From NCBI GenBank assembly GCA_021299185.1, contig JAJTHZ010000010.1:1-62566 (forward strand): a stretch of DNA of 62,566 nt, given 5' to 3'. The translations under genes and the position numbers were made by a program. The notes beneath the pieces are model-generated. The model ran no database searches. It was given only the letters and a program-made list of their open reading frames with translations, and had not been told where the DNA came from. Source of the DNA: Lysobacteraceae bacterium (GTDB taxonomy: Bacteria; Pseudomonadota; Gammaproteobacteria; Xanthomonadales; Ahniellaceae). Positions 35,772-43,872 of this stretch are shown piece by piece (position 1 is the first letter of the stretch; every line of letters starts with the position of its first letter).

Positions 35772-36450
35772 GCCTTCGGTTCCTCGTTGTCGCTGGCGAA
35801 AGCCCACGCTGTGAACACTTCTATCGCGAAGTGCCGATAGAACTTCAAGTAACGGAGCGTCATACCGAGGCTCACGAGGAGCGAGACCCGCGCCCATAGT
35901 AGATGTTCGGCCGGCCCATCCGACTGCAAGTATGACCAGTAGAGGATAGCTGCATTCACAAGGCCTACCAGCGCAACGTTGCGACAGAAGCCATACAGGT
36001 TCATGAAACTGTCGAGCCTTGCAGCAACCGCCGGAGTACCGCGACCGTAAACATGCGCCGGCCAGAAAAGTGTTTCGCCAGGCTGGTCGACTCCGACTTT
36101 CCTGCCTTTCGCTAACACAGCCCTTTGAGTCTCGCCCGGTAGCGATGCAAAGTAGCTCGGCATGAGCCTCCGCACCCAAAACCATGCTTTGGGCTGACCA
36201 AAGAGTATGTTGCGGGGATAGCCGAGCAGTCTGCCCACCAGCAGTTTCTCGTAGAGCCAAGACGACGCTGAGGCCACCAGTTGGCCCACCGTGTAGGCTA
36301 TCAACACGACGACGATGCCTTGCACTACGGTCCAACTCTCGCGCATAAGGAGCTTGGTGCCTGCCGCTTGGTCGACCGCGAACAGCAGCATGAAGCCGCA
36401 CTTAGGTATGCCCAAAAGTCGTACGACGTGAACGGAATCCTTTGGTCCAT
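35768..36450 (-). pseudogene. Multi-pass membrane protein, partner of the MBL hydrolase; apparent one-base frameshift near its N-terminus
   Basis: The ATG at 36450 has the best ribosome site in the region (AGAGGAGCGACTC) and reads M-D-Q-R-I-P-F-T-S-Y-D-F-W-A-Y-L, but then runs into a wrong frame. The rest (G-F-M-L-L-F-A-V-D to the stop at 35768) is one base out of register. Adding one C within GCGGC at 36395-36399 would give continuous Y-L-S-A-G-F-M-L-L-F. The joined protein is about 227 residues with some four membrane segments (for example V-V-Q-G-I-V-V-V-L-I-A-Y, L-V-G-L-V-N-A-A-I-L-Y-W) and ends in R-Y-L-K-F-Y-R-H-F-A. A sequencing error, a real inactivation, or a shorter product from an internal ATG are all possible. 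Its role is unknown; coupling to the hydrolase suggests a joint function at the membrane. Confidence 0.7.
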
Positions 36451-36545
36451 GAGTCGCTCCTCTTTGCCTGCGTGTTTTGTCGATACCTTGTGTACACCTG
36501 AAACGCAAGAGCGCCCCCTGTTGTCAAAACCAAAGCCGGGACACC

Positions 36546-36611
36546 CATGATTCCGCAATCTGCTGACGCCCCCGATCGGCGTTTTCGTGCAGGCACCGCG
36601 CCGGGTCGGGC
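36546..36611 (+). repeat. Direct repeat, copy A
   Basis: About 65 bp starting CATGATTCCG, containing CCCCCGATCGGCGTTTTCGT and ending CCGCGCCGGGTCGGGC. Copy B at 36725-36787 repeats it with a few substitutions and a short deletion. A shorter related piece (GGGACATCCATCATTCG) lies between them. The copies sit in the 508-bp gap before the BrnT/BrnA operon. No coding potential is seen. They could be remnants of a duplicated element or element ends. Confidence 0.7.
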
Positions 36612-36724
36612 CGATACTCCTAAATAGGCGAAACCGGGGTCCGAACCGGAACTGGGACATCCATCATTCGATGATTGGCTGAAACTGCGAGACCCGGATA
36701 CCCAAACCACGGGAGCCGGACGCG

Positions 36725-36787
36725 CATGATTCCGTCCGCTGACACCCCCGATCAGCGTTTTCGTACATGTACCGCGCCGGGTCGGGC
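36725..36787 (+). repeat. Direct repeat, copy B
   Basis: Second copy of the repeat at 36546-36611, starting CATGATTCCG, with CCCCCGATCAGCGTTTTCGT in the middle and CCGCGCCGGGTCGGGC at the end. The start-to-start distance is 179 bp. Both copies face the same way, towards the toxin-antitoxin genes. Confidence 0.7.
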
Positions 36788-36919
36788 GCACACTTGGCCC
36801 ATGACCTCGCGCCGCCGCCAGATCGTCGATTCCTCGGTCTCCGGCTTCTACCGCGAGGCTGGGCATCGATGGTTTGGCGGAAGCTGGCGGCAAGACGGCG
36901 TCGGTGGGTCGGCGGTCGC

Positions 36920-36938
36920 GTATTGACATATGCAATAC
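36920..36938. promoter_or_regulatory. Candidate BrnA operator and promoter of the brnTA operon
   Basis: A 19-bp near-perfect inverted repeat, GTATTG-N7-CAATAC, with CATATG at its centre, lies 20 bp before the BrnT start. It includes TTGACA, a consensus -35 box. Ribbon-helix-helix antitoxins such as BrnA bind short AT-rich palindromes over their own promoter, so this is the expected site of autorepression. An SD sequence GGAGAG (36945-36950) follows. Confidence 0.65.
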
Positions 36939-36958
36939 ACTAACGGAGAGTGCTTGGC

Positions 36959-37237
36959 ATGGGTGCCGGCTTCGAACGGAACGGCGTCCTGTTCGTGTGG
37001 GACGTGGCAAAGGCATCGTGCAACCGGCGAAAGCACGGGGTCGCGTTCGAGCAGGCAGCGGAGGCGTTCTTCGATCCGTCCCTCCGCGTCGTCCAAGCCG
37101 ATCGAAACCAGCAGCCACGCGACGCGCTGATCGGTTACGGCACTCAGGGACGCCTGCTGTTCGTCGTCCACTTGATCATCGAGGGCGAAACGATCCGCAT
37201 CGTTTCCGCCTTGAAGGCCACCGCAGCTGAGCGATAG
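36959..37237 (+). CDS. brnT: BrnT-family ribonuclease toxin
   Basis: 92 residues from the ATG at 36959 (GGAGAG eight bases upstream). The BrnT pattern is plain: V-L-F-V-W-D-V-A-K-A, N-R-R-K-H-G-V-A-F-E-Q-A, F-F-D-P, then R-L-L-F-V-V-H and I-R-I-V-S-A-L-K-A-T near the end. BrnT has a RelE-like fold and inhibits translation by cutting RNA; it is neutralised by BrnA. The usual S-A-R-K-A-T motif has Leu in place of Arg, and that Arg contributes to activity in characterised BrnT, so potency may be reduced. It is first in a two-gene operon with the antitoxin, four bases apart. Confidence 0.88.
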   Translation: MGAGFERNGVLFVWDVAKASCNRRKHGVAFEQAAEAFFDPSLRVVQADRNQQPRDALIGYGTQGRLLFVVHLIIEGETIRIVSALKATAAER

Positions 37238-37241
37238 ACCC

Positions 37242-37520
37242 ATGATTCCTGACAAGCTGAAGCGCCGGCTGGCAAAGGACCGGAAGATGGTGTCGGTGAC
37301 GCTGCGCATGCCGCAGGACGTGGTCGATTCCCTGAAGACCCTGGCCCCGCTGAAGGGCCTGGGTGGCTACCAGGCGCTGCTGAAGGCTTATGTCAGCGAA
37401 GGCCTGCGCCGCGACGAGGCCGCCCATCTGTTCGGCCCCGCCGCACGCCTCGCCGAAGCGCTGCGCAAGCGCGGGGTGCCCGCCGAACTGATCGAGCAGG
37501 CCTCGCGCGACGTGGCCTGA
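37242..37520 (+). CDS. brnA: BrnA-family antitoxin
   Basis: 92 residues. A basic N-terminus (K-L-K-R-R-L-A-K-D-R-K) precedes the ribbon-helix-helix core V-S-V-T-L-R-M-P-Q-D-V-V-D-S-L-K and G-L-G-G-Y-Q-A-L-L-K-A-Y-V-S-E-G-L-R, matching BrnA antitoxins, which bind BrnT and repress the operon as a complex. The C-terminal 30 residues (A-R-L-A-E-A-L-R-K-R-G-V-P-A-E-L) extend beyond the core as a helix, presumably for toxin or partner contact. Start and spacing relative to the toxin are typical. Confidence 0.85.
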   Translation: MIPDKLKRRLAKDRKMVSVTLRMPQDVVDSLKTLAPLKGLGGYQALLKAYVSEGLRRDEAAHLFGPAARLAEALRKRGVPAELIEQASRDVA

Positions 37521-37581
37521 GCCACAGGCCCCGCAGGACCTGTCACCCCACCACGCCGTGGATGCCCGGCGCTGAAAGGTA

Positions 37582-38064
37582 ATGGCCATCGGTCAACGGA
37601 TGAGCGAGCAGCAATATCCCGCCGTGCTGGACCCTGAGCGGGTCGGCACCTATCCGGCGCTGGCGAAGTCCGGCGGCGGCTTCGTGTGGGATGCCGTCCT
37701 TGAGTATCGGGTCTGGTGCCACCCCGAGCACGGCGCATCCGATGTCTGCGATGGCAGCGACTACTACTACGCCTTCGCCAGCCACGAAGAGGCGGCCGCG
37801 TTTGCCGACGCGACCGAAGGCGCGGAGGAGCCGCTGGCGCTCGTGCTGCAGGAAGAGCACATCAACGAGCCCGAGCCCGGCGTCTACGTCCACGTCAAGG
37901 AGCCCCGGATCACGGAGTGGCCGGTGGCGTTCCTTTCGCGCCCGCGCCGCAACGCGGCGACGATTCCCGCGTTCCTGGCGCCGGACGCGCCCGCCAACCG
38001 GCTCGACATCCTCCGCGGCGTCGCGGCGGCGACCGGCGCCGGAGCGAAACAAGACCCTTCATGA
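37582..38064 (+). CDS. Conserved hypothetical protein (often mislabelled as acetyltransferase-associated)
   Basis: 160 residues, soluble. The segments E-Y-R-V-W-C-H-P-E-H-G-A, D-Y-Y-Y-A-F-A-S-H-E-E-A, E-E-P-L-A-L-V-L-Q-E, I-T-E-W-P-V-A-F-L-S-R-P-R-R and F-L-A-P-D-A-P-A-N-R-L-D-I-L-R-G resemble a small family in Xanthomonads and Pseudomonads that I remember beside GNAT genes and sometimes annotated with them. No acetyl-CoA loop is seen, so I do not call it an acetyltransferase. It lies 61 bp after brnA, and GC is back at the local level. ATG 37582 is chosen over ATG 37600 because AAAGG precedes it closely. Confidence 0.7.
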   Translation: MAIGQRMSEQQYPAVLDPERVGTYPALAKSGGGFVWDAVLEYRVWCHPEHGASDVCDGSDYYYAFASHEEAAAFADATEGAEEPLALVLQEEHINEPEPGVYVHVKEPRITEWPVAFLSRPRRNAATIPAFLAPDAPANRLDILRGVAAATGAGAKQDPS

Positions 38065-38179
38065 CTCCGCCAGCGACATCGATTGGGGACAACTATTGCC
38101 CAGTGATCGTCGAATCGTGCCACGCTTGGCCCAGCTGGCGGATCAACGAGTTGGAACAGACCGCTGATGGAGTTTCGGC

Positions 38180-39268
38180 ATGGAGCCCAGGACGCTCATC
38201 GAAGACATGTCACCGAACGGGAACCTGCAGGCGTTCGTCGAGCAGGATGACCGGGTGGCGCACTTCTACCTTTGGGGTGGACCGGAGAGCCCTTTCGGTA
38301 CGCGCGTGTGCTGGGTCCGCAACCTGAAGCCCGGCTACGACGATCCGGCGCAGATCGGCGAGGCCATGCAGGCCGGCACGCCACCCATGCTGCACAAGGG
38401 CGCCTGTCGGCACCCGTCCGGCGCCGTGCCGCTGGTGGGCGAGCGCCTGCGAATCGTCTGGTTCGAGGAAGGCGATGCGGCCGCACTGCTGGAAGACGGC
38501 GAACTGCTGGCCGTCATCCCCGGCTGGAGCGGCGACGGTGGCATGCGCGGGTATGCGAGGGACTGCACGGAGCCGACATCCCTCTGCTGGCCGCTCGCAC
38601 CGGCGCTCGAGACCCTGGCAAGCCGCGTCAGGCGTGCACAGGCGTTCTGGGACTCGTGGAGCAGCGAGACGAATCCGTGGACCGGGATGCAGGATGCGCT
38701 GATCGCCGCCTACGGCGCGCTGGGCGCGTACTCGAACTACTACGCCATCGATGGCGGCAAGTGGCCTCCGAAGGCCATGCTCCGCATCCCGGTCGGCGAC
38801 TCGGTCGTCCTCGTGACGCTGGGCATTTCGCTTCGACCCCAACCCAAGGTCGAGGGCGCGTTCGAAGACCCATCGCCGCACCGCCGCATCGAACTCGGGA
38901 TGTGCCTGGGGCCACCGTTTGCGACCGACGAGCACGTCATGCGGATGGCGCGCTACATCAGCGCCCAGTCCGACCTGCCCTGGACCCAATTCACCTGGTT
39001 GGGCAACGGCCACACGATCGCGTGCGATGTGCTGCCCGGTGGCGAATCGGGTGGCTTCACGTCGGTCGTGCTGCTCTCGTCGCCAGCGGGCGTGCCGAAC
39101 ATCACGCTGCCGCGCTTCCGGGATGATGACGTGTCCGTGCTTTGGCTCGTTCCGATCACCGAAGCCGAGCGGCTGCTTGCGGTCGAGCAAGGCAGCGCGG
39201 CCCTCGCAGCACGCCTGTGGTCGCGCGGCTTCAACTGGGCCCATCGCCCGCGACCGTCCGTGGCTTGA
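38180..39268 (+). CDS. SUFU-domain (suppressor-of-fused-like) protein
   Basis: 362 residues, soluble. The first 110 residues form one domain (F-Y-L-W-G-G-P-E-S-P-F-G, R-L-R-I-V-W-F-E-E-G). The remainder looks like a SUFU domain: A-L-G-A-Y-S-N-Y-Y-A-I-D, L-V-T-L-G-I-S-L-R-P, R-R-I-E-L-G-M-C, Q-F-T-W-L-G-N-G-H-T and V-L-W-L-V-P-I-T-E-A-E-R. In bacteria such proteins are frequent immunity partners of polymorphic and contact-dependent toxins. No toxin gene adjoins it, so it may be an orphan immunity gene that protects against neighbours' toxins. That role is inference from family habit. Confidence 0.72.
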   Translation: MEPRTLIEDMSPNGNLQAFVEQDDRVAHFYLWGGPESPFGTRVCWVRNLKPGYDDPAQIGEAMQAGTPPMLHKGACRHPSGAVPLVGERLRIVWFEEGDAAALLEDGELLAVIPGWSGDGGMRGYARDCTEPTSLCWPLAPALETLASRVRRAQAFWDSWSSETNPWTGMQDALIAAYGALGAYSNYYAIDGGKWPPKAMLRIPVGDSVVLVTLGISLRPQPKVEGAFEDPSPHRRIELGMCLGPPFATDEHVMRMARYISAQSDLPWTQFTWLGNGHTIACDVLPGGESGGFTSVVLLSSPAGVPNITLPRFRDDDVSVLWLVPITEAERLLAVEQGSAALAARLWSRGFNWAHRPRPSVA

Positions 39269-39568
39269 GCGGGCAGACAGGCACAGCCCTGATCCCTCGG
39301 CCTGCGTGCTGCGAACGTCCCTATCCAAGGGACTTCGACGTGCAGACCCGCGTCACCGAGACCACGCTGGCGAAGGTGTCGCGGATGACCGATCTGCGTT
39401 TTGGCGATTGGGGGCGCGGCGCCGCGGGGTGGTGACAGCGACGGCCCAGGCCCCAGCGGGCGCATCGCTTCGAACATCGTTCGGCCGCAGTCCGCGGTCG
39501 TGGCGCACGAGCAGTCGTCCGAAGCGACGGAACGAATCTCGCGGCAAGCACCGCGATGGCCGGCCCTT

Positions 39569-39597
39569 ACTGGGCCCTGAGCCCTGGGCCCTGGGCC
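39569..39597 (+). repeat. GGGCCC-rich repeat (ACTGGGCCCTGAGCCCTGGG type), copy 1
   Basis: The unit ACTGGGCCCTGAGCCCTGGG continues as CCCTGGGCC. Its first 23 bases recur exactly, on the other strand, at 54351-54373, and its last part recurs at 54484-54501. It lies in a 369-bp gap just beyond the stop of the ABC permease gene. The rest of the gap shows nothing I can name. Confidence 0.75.
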
Positions 39598-39637
39598 AAA
39601 GCTCCCGCAAACCTCGACCCGACCCCACGCTATACCG

Positions 39638-42094
39638 CTACGCCCCGCGCAAGGCCTCCACCGGATCCACCGCCGCCGCGCGGCGCGCGGGCAGCCAGCA
39701 AGCGAGCAGGGCCGCGCACAGCAGCACCACCAGCACCGCGGCGAACGACCACGGGTCGAACACGCCGACGCCGAACAGCATCCGGCGCAGGCCGAAGCCG
39801 GCGGCGGCGGCGCCGAACACGCCGAAGGCGATGCCGATCGCCACCGTGCGCATGCCCTGCCCGACCACCTGGCGCAGCACCACCTCGCGCCGCGCGCCGA
39901 GCGCGAGCCGCACGCCGATCTCGCGCACCCGCTGCGCGACGTGCCAGGCCACCACGCCGTAGATGCCGATCGCCGACAGCAGCAGGGCCAGGCCCGCGAA
40001 CACGCCGACCAGCACGCTGTTGAAGCGCGCCGGGCGCAGCACGTCGACCAGCACCTGCTTCATGGCGAAGGTGTCGGCCACCGGCTGGTCGCGGTCGATC
40101 GCCCACACGGCCTCGCGCACCGCCGGCGCGAGCGCGAGCGGATCGCCCTCGGTGCGCAGCAGCACCGTCATTGCATTGCGCGCGACCGGGTGGTTCCACA
40201 CCTGGTCGATCGGCAGGAAGGCCATCGGTGGCGGCTCCGAGGCGGGCCCGAAGTGGCGCAGGTCGGAGACCACGCCGACCACCGTGGTCCACTGGAAGGT
40301 GTCGAGGCCCGGCGGCAGCATGCCGGGCGTGACCAGGTTCGGCGGAATGCCGACCATCACGCGGCGGCCGATCGGATCGCCCTCCGGCAGGAACTGGCGC
40401 ACCGCGGCCTCGTTGAGCACCACCACCGGCTCTCCGCCGGCGCGGTCGTGGTCGCCGACCAGCCGCCCGCGGCGCAGTTGCAGCCCCTGGGCGGCGAAGA
40501 AATCGCCCATCACCATGCCGAACTGGGTGCCGCGCAAGGCGTTGAGGTCGGTGTAGGTCTCGCCTTCGACCAGCAGCGGCAGTCCGCTGCCGCCGCTCAT
40601 CGCGGCGTTGGTGCCGGCGCCCACCGCGACCACGCCGGGCAACGGGCGCAGGCGCTCGAGCACGCCGCGGAACACCTCGGTGGCCTGGGTGCCGACCGGG
40701 TAGGTGCGTTCGGGCAGGCGCAGCGGCGCGATCAGCAGGTGCGCGGTCTCGAAGCCGAGGTCGACGCGACGCAGGGCATCGAGGCTGCGCAGCAGCAGGC
40801 CGGCGCCCACCAGCAAGGTCACCGCGAGCGCGACCTGGGTCACGACCAGCGCGCCGCGCACGCGCTGCGCGCGGCGCGAGGCAGTACCGCCGCCACCTTC
40901 GCGAAGGGCTTCCGACGAGACCTCGGTGGCGCGCGCCAGCGCGGCGGCGAGGCCGAAGGCCAGCGTGCAGGCCACGCACAGCAGCAGCGCGAACAGCAGC
41001 ACGCTGGCATTGAGTTCGATCCGCGCCTCGGCGGGCACCATGCCTTCGGGCAGCAGCAGCAGCAGCGCGCGCAGGCCGAGCCAGGCCAGCGCCACGCCCG
41101 CCGCGCCGCCGAGCAGCGCGACCGGCAGGCCCTCGGCGGTGACCTGCCGCAGCAGGCGGCCGCGGCTGGCGCCGATCGCCGCGCGCACGCTGAACTCGCG
41201 CTCGCGGGTGGCGGCGCGCGCCAGCACCAGGTTGGCCACGTTGACGCAGGCGATCAGCAGCAGGCAGCCGACCGCCGCCGACAGCGCCAGCAGCGCGGGC
41301 CGGATCTGCCCCGCCACGCTGTCGGCGAGCAGGGTGGTTTCCGCCGCCACGTCCTTGTTGGAGTCGGGGAACTGCTGCGCGATGCGGGCCGAGATCACGT
41401 CGAGTTCGCGGTCGGCGTCGGCCAGCGTGGCGCCGGGCGCGAGGCGGCCGAGCGCCCAGCCGCTGTTGCGGAACAGCCGGTTCTGCATGAAGTCGTCGTC
41501 GGCCTTGGAGGCGGCCGGCACCCACACATCGGCGGCCCAGAACCTGAACTCGGGCGGCATCACGCCGCGCACCGTGTAGGCGCGGTCGTCGAGTTCGATC
41601 GTGCGCCCGACGACATCCGGCGCGCCGCCGAACTGCCGCTGCCAGGCGCCGTGGCTGATCACCACCACGGGTGCGGCACCCGGCGTGTCGTCGGCGGCGC
41701 CGAACACGGTGCCGAGCGCGGCCGGCATGCCGAGCAAGGTCCAGGTCGAGGCCGTCATCGCCGCGCCGCGCACGAAGGCGGGCTCGGCCGCGCCGGTGAG
41801 CACGTAGCGCTCGTCGCTGACCCAGGACAGGTGCTGCAGCCGCGTCGCCTGGCGCTGCCACTCCTGGTAGTCGAGCCAGGTCACCGGCATCGTGCCCTCC
41901 TGGCCCTCGCGCATCTGCCCCACGAAGGCGATGCGGTCACCCTGTTCGTACGGGAAGGGCTGCACCAGCACGGCGTGGATCACGCTGTAGATCGCGGTGT
42001 TGGCGCCGATCCCGAGCGCGAGCGTGAGGATCGCGACCAGCGCGAAGCCGGGCTGGCGCGCCAGTTGGCGCAGGGCGAGGCGCAGGTCGTTCAT
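39638..42094 (-). CDS. ABC transporter permease of the ADOP/MacB-FtsX type
   Basis: 818 residues. The start, [18 protein letters not shown] and [13 protein letters not shown], is the standard opening of ADOP (acidobacterial duplicated orphan permease) proteins. A MacB-like periplasmic core, then two FtsX-type membrane modules ([11 protein letters not shown]-x-x-R-E-R-E, and [14 protein letters not shown] in the second), end in the [15 protein letters not shown] family tail. It should have eight or so membrane segments. No ATPase gene adjoins it, as is usual for this group. The likely task is tripartite-type export or envelope signalling. Confidence 0.9.
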   Translation of the reverse strand: MNDLRLALRQLARQPGFALVAILTLALGIGANTAIYSVIHAVLVQPFPYEQGDRIAFVGQMREGQEGTMPVTWLDYQEWQRQATRLQHLSWVSDERYVLTGAAEPAFVRGAAMTASTWTLLGMPAALGTVFGAADDTPGAAPVVVISHGAWQRQFGGAPDVVGRTIELDDRAYTVRGVMPPEFRFWAADVWVPAASKADDDFMQNRLFRNSGWALGRLAPGATLADADRELDVISARIAQQFPDSNKDVAAETTLLADSVAGQIRPALLALSAAVGCLLLIACVNVANLVLARAATREREFSVRAAIGASRGRLLRQVTAEGLPVALLGGAAGVALAWLGLRALLLLLPEGMVPAEARIELNASVLLFALLLCVACTLAFGLAAALARATEVSSEALREGGGGTASRRAQRVRGALVVTQVALAVTLLVGAGLLLRSLDALRRVDLGFETAHLLIAPLRLPERTYPVGTQATEVFRGVLERLRPLPGVVAVGAGTNAAMSGGSGLPLLVEGETYTDLNALRGTQFGMVMGDFFAAQGLQLRRGRLVGDHDRAGGEPVVVLNEAAVRQFLPEGDPIGRRVMVGIPPNLVTPGMLPPGLDTFQWTTVVGVVSDLRHFGPASEPPPMAFLPIDQVWNHPVARNAMTVLLRTEGDPLALAPAVREAVWAIDRDQPVADTFAMKQVLVDVLRPARFNSVLVGVFAGLALLLSAIGIYGVVAWHVAQRVREIGVRLALGARREVVLRQVVGQGMRTVAIGIAFGVFGAAAAGFGLRRMLFGVGVFDPWSFAAVLVVLLCAALLACWLPARRAAAVDPVEALRGA

Positions 42095-42238
42095 CGGGGT
42101 TCCGGTGATGGCTGTCCCGGAACGCAATGCACGTCGGATGCCGAGGGGATCGGGGCCCTGATGGGCTGAATGGGTCCGCGTCCGGACGCCGCGCCGCCCG
42201 CCAGCGGACAACATGTCCGCTGGTGGGCGCGCGTCGGC

Positions 42239-43459
42239 TCACGGCGGCTCGAAGCCGTCGCCGAACACGCCGGCGAACACCGTCACCCAGGCGGTGTTGC
42301 TGTCCGGGTAGGCATCGCCGTCGATCGGCAGGGCATTGAGCGGGATGTCCCGGCCCTCGCCCGGCGGGATGCCGCGCGCCAGCGTCAGGCGCAGCGGGCA
42401 GCGCACCTCGCCGCCGGCCGGCAGCACCTGCGGGGCGGTGCGCCACTCGGTCCCGGTCTGGGTCACGCCGCACGCGCTGCCACCGATCGTGTAGCCCGCC
42501 GGCAGGGTGCCGCCTAGGCTGGCGTCGGCGGTGGCGAAGGTGGACGGATTGCGCAGCGTCAGCAGCAGCGGCACCGAGCCACCCGGCACCACCTCGCGGC
42601 GCCCGACCACCGGCGCGGCAGGCCCGGCATCGGACAGCGAGGCCAGCGCGACGAGGTCCGCCGCGGTGTCCGGCGGCAGCACGGGCAGCGAGGCACCGAG
42701 GTTGTCGAGCGTGAGCACGTTGCTCGCGCCGGCGTCGTCGCGCGGCACGCCGTTGCCGCTGCCGGCGAGGAAGGCGCCGAGCGGGCGCGGCGATCCCTCG
42801 TACACCTGCGCCTCGCTGCGTCCTTCGAACAGCAGGCGTCCGTCGCGATACAGCAGCACGCAGCCGTCGGCGCGCACATCCCACGCCAGCCGCGCGCGCT
42901 GCCCGGGCGCGAAGGCGGTGTTCAACCGCACGTACTCGCCGCGCTGCGCGTCGAAGCGCTGGAACACGTAGCCGATGCGCTGGGGCCCGACGGCCAGCGT
43001 GAGGTGCGGCGTGAGCAGCCCGCTCACCGGTCCGGTGTCGGAAAACGGCGAGAACAGGAAAAAGGTCTGCACGGGTGGCAGCACCACATCGACCGCCAGC
43101 ACGCCGGGCGCGGCATCGAACACGCGCCCGGCCGACCAGGTGAACGCCGCCTGCGGCGTGCCGTACACGCGCAGCGAACGGCCGTCGATGCCGGCGGCGA
43201 CGATGGCGGCATCGCCGCCCGGCGAGGGCACGTACCAGCCGCCCGCGTTGGGCAGCGGGCCGGGGGCGTAGGACTCGAAGTCGTCGACCGGGACCGCGAG
43301 CGCATGACGCGACGGCTGCGCCGAGACCACGGTGATTGCAGCGCTCCCCGGTGCCGGCAGCGCCGGGATTGGCACGGGCCGCGCGGCGGCGCTGGCGGAG
43401 ACGACCACCGCGGCGGCCAGACACCGCCATTGACGCAGGAGCAGGACTGTATTGGACAT
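42239..43459 (-). CDS. Secreted protein with concanavalin-like and adhesion-type beta domains, C-terminal GDGFEPP tag
   Basis: 406 residues with a signal peptide (ending near SASAAA). D-D-F-E-S-Y-A-P-G-P-L-P-N-A-G-G-W near residue 60 is the typical opening of a concanavalin/laminin-G-like domain in secreted proteins. A second beta-domain of DUF11/CARDB style (V-P-G-G-S-V-P-L-L-L-T-L-R-N-P and G-E-G-R-D-I-P-L) follows, and the protein ends V-F-G-D-G-F-E-P-P. It is probably a surface or secreted binding protein. The tag links it to three other secreted products in this window. Confidence 0.75.
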   Translation of the reverse strand: MSNTVLLLRQWRCLAAAVVVSASAAARPVPIPALPAPGSAAITVVSAQPSRHALAVPVDDFESYAPGPLPNAGGWYVPSPGGDAAIVAAGIDGRSLRVYGTPQAAFTWSAGRVFDAAPGVLAVDVVLPPVQTFFLFSPFSDTGPVSGLLTPHLTLAVGPQRIGYVFQRFDAQRGEYVRLNTAFAPGQRARLAWDVRADGCVLLYRDGRLLFEGRSEAQVYEGSPRPLGAFLAGSGNGVPRDDAGASNVLTLDNLGASLPVLPPDTAADLVALASLSDAGPAAPVVGRREVVPGGSVPLLLTLRNPSTFATADASLGGTLPAGYTIGGSACGVTQTGTEWRTAPQVLPAGGEVRCPLRLTLARGIPPGEGRDIPLNALPIDGDAYPDSNTAWVTVFAGVFGDGFEPP

Positions 43460-43872
43460 CGGTACTCCCGCCGGCGAATGAAGCGCCTGACGACCGGATC
43501 GTTCGGTCCGCGGACTCCCCACAGGATTGCAGCGGTGTCATCGACCTGATTCCGTGACCTTGATCGCAGGCGAGGCGTGACAGCGCGCATTTCGGGGCAA
43601 GTCTGCCCCGGGCGAGTGCCAGCTCCAGCCCGGAGCCGATCGCATCCTGCCGTCGACGGCAGGCCGCGGGCCGCCACCTGCGTGCCTGGACGGCCGGCAT
43701 CGGGCGCCACCCTCGGCCTCCGATCGTCCACGCGGCGCGCAGGATGCGGACCGCTGGTGCAGCAGCGCCGCCGCTGGTGCCGGCCTTCACTTCGCCTGAG
43801 CCCCGGCGGCGCGGAACGCGCCCACGCTGTGTCCAGCGGCCAGCCGGCCGTGGACCGACGGAGGCGATGACG
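43460..43872. other. Gene-free gap with divergent promoters
   Basis: These 413 bp separate divergent genes. I see no reading frame with convincing codon use and no repeat. GGAGG at 43860-43864 is the ribosome site of the next gene. The promoters for both sides must lie here, but no clear -35/-10 pair stands out. Confidence 0.5.

Noticed and set aside
36440-36660. Minus-strand frame beginning M-S-Q-F-R-F as a separate small gene before the membrane protein.
   Set aside because: Only the part from the ATG at 36450 has a ribosome site, and it continues naturally into the membrane protein once one base is added. The part before it lies in the repeat region.
39269-39435. Short plus-strand frame after the SUFU gene (ending G-R-G-A-A-G-W).
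   Set aside because: It has no ribosome site, most of it overlaps the SUFU gene, and I see no similarity to a known protein.
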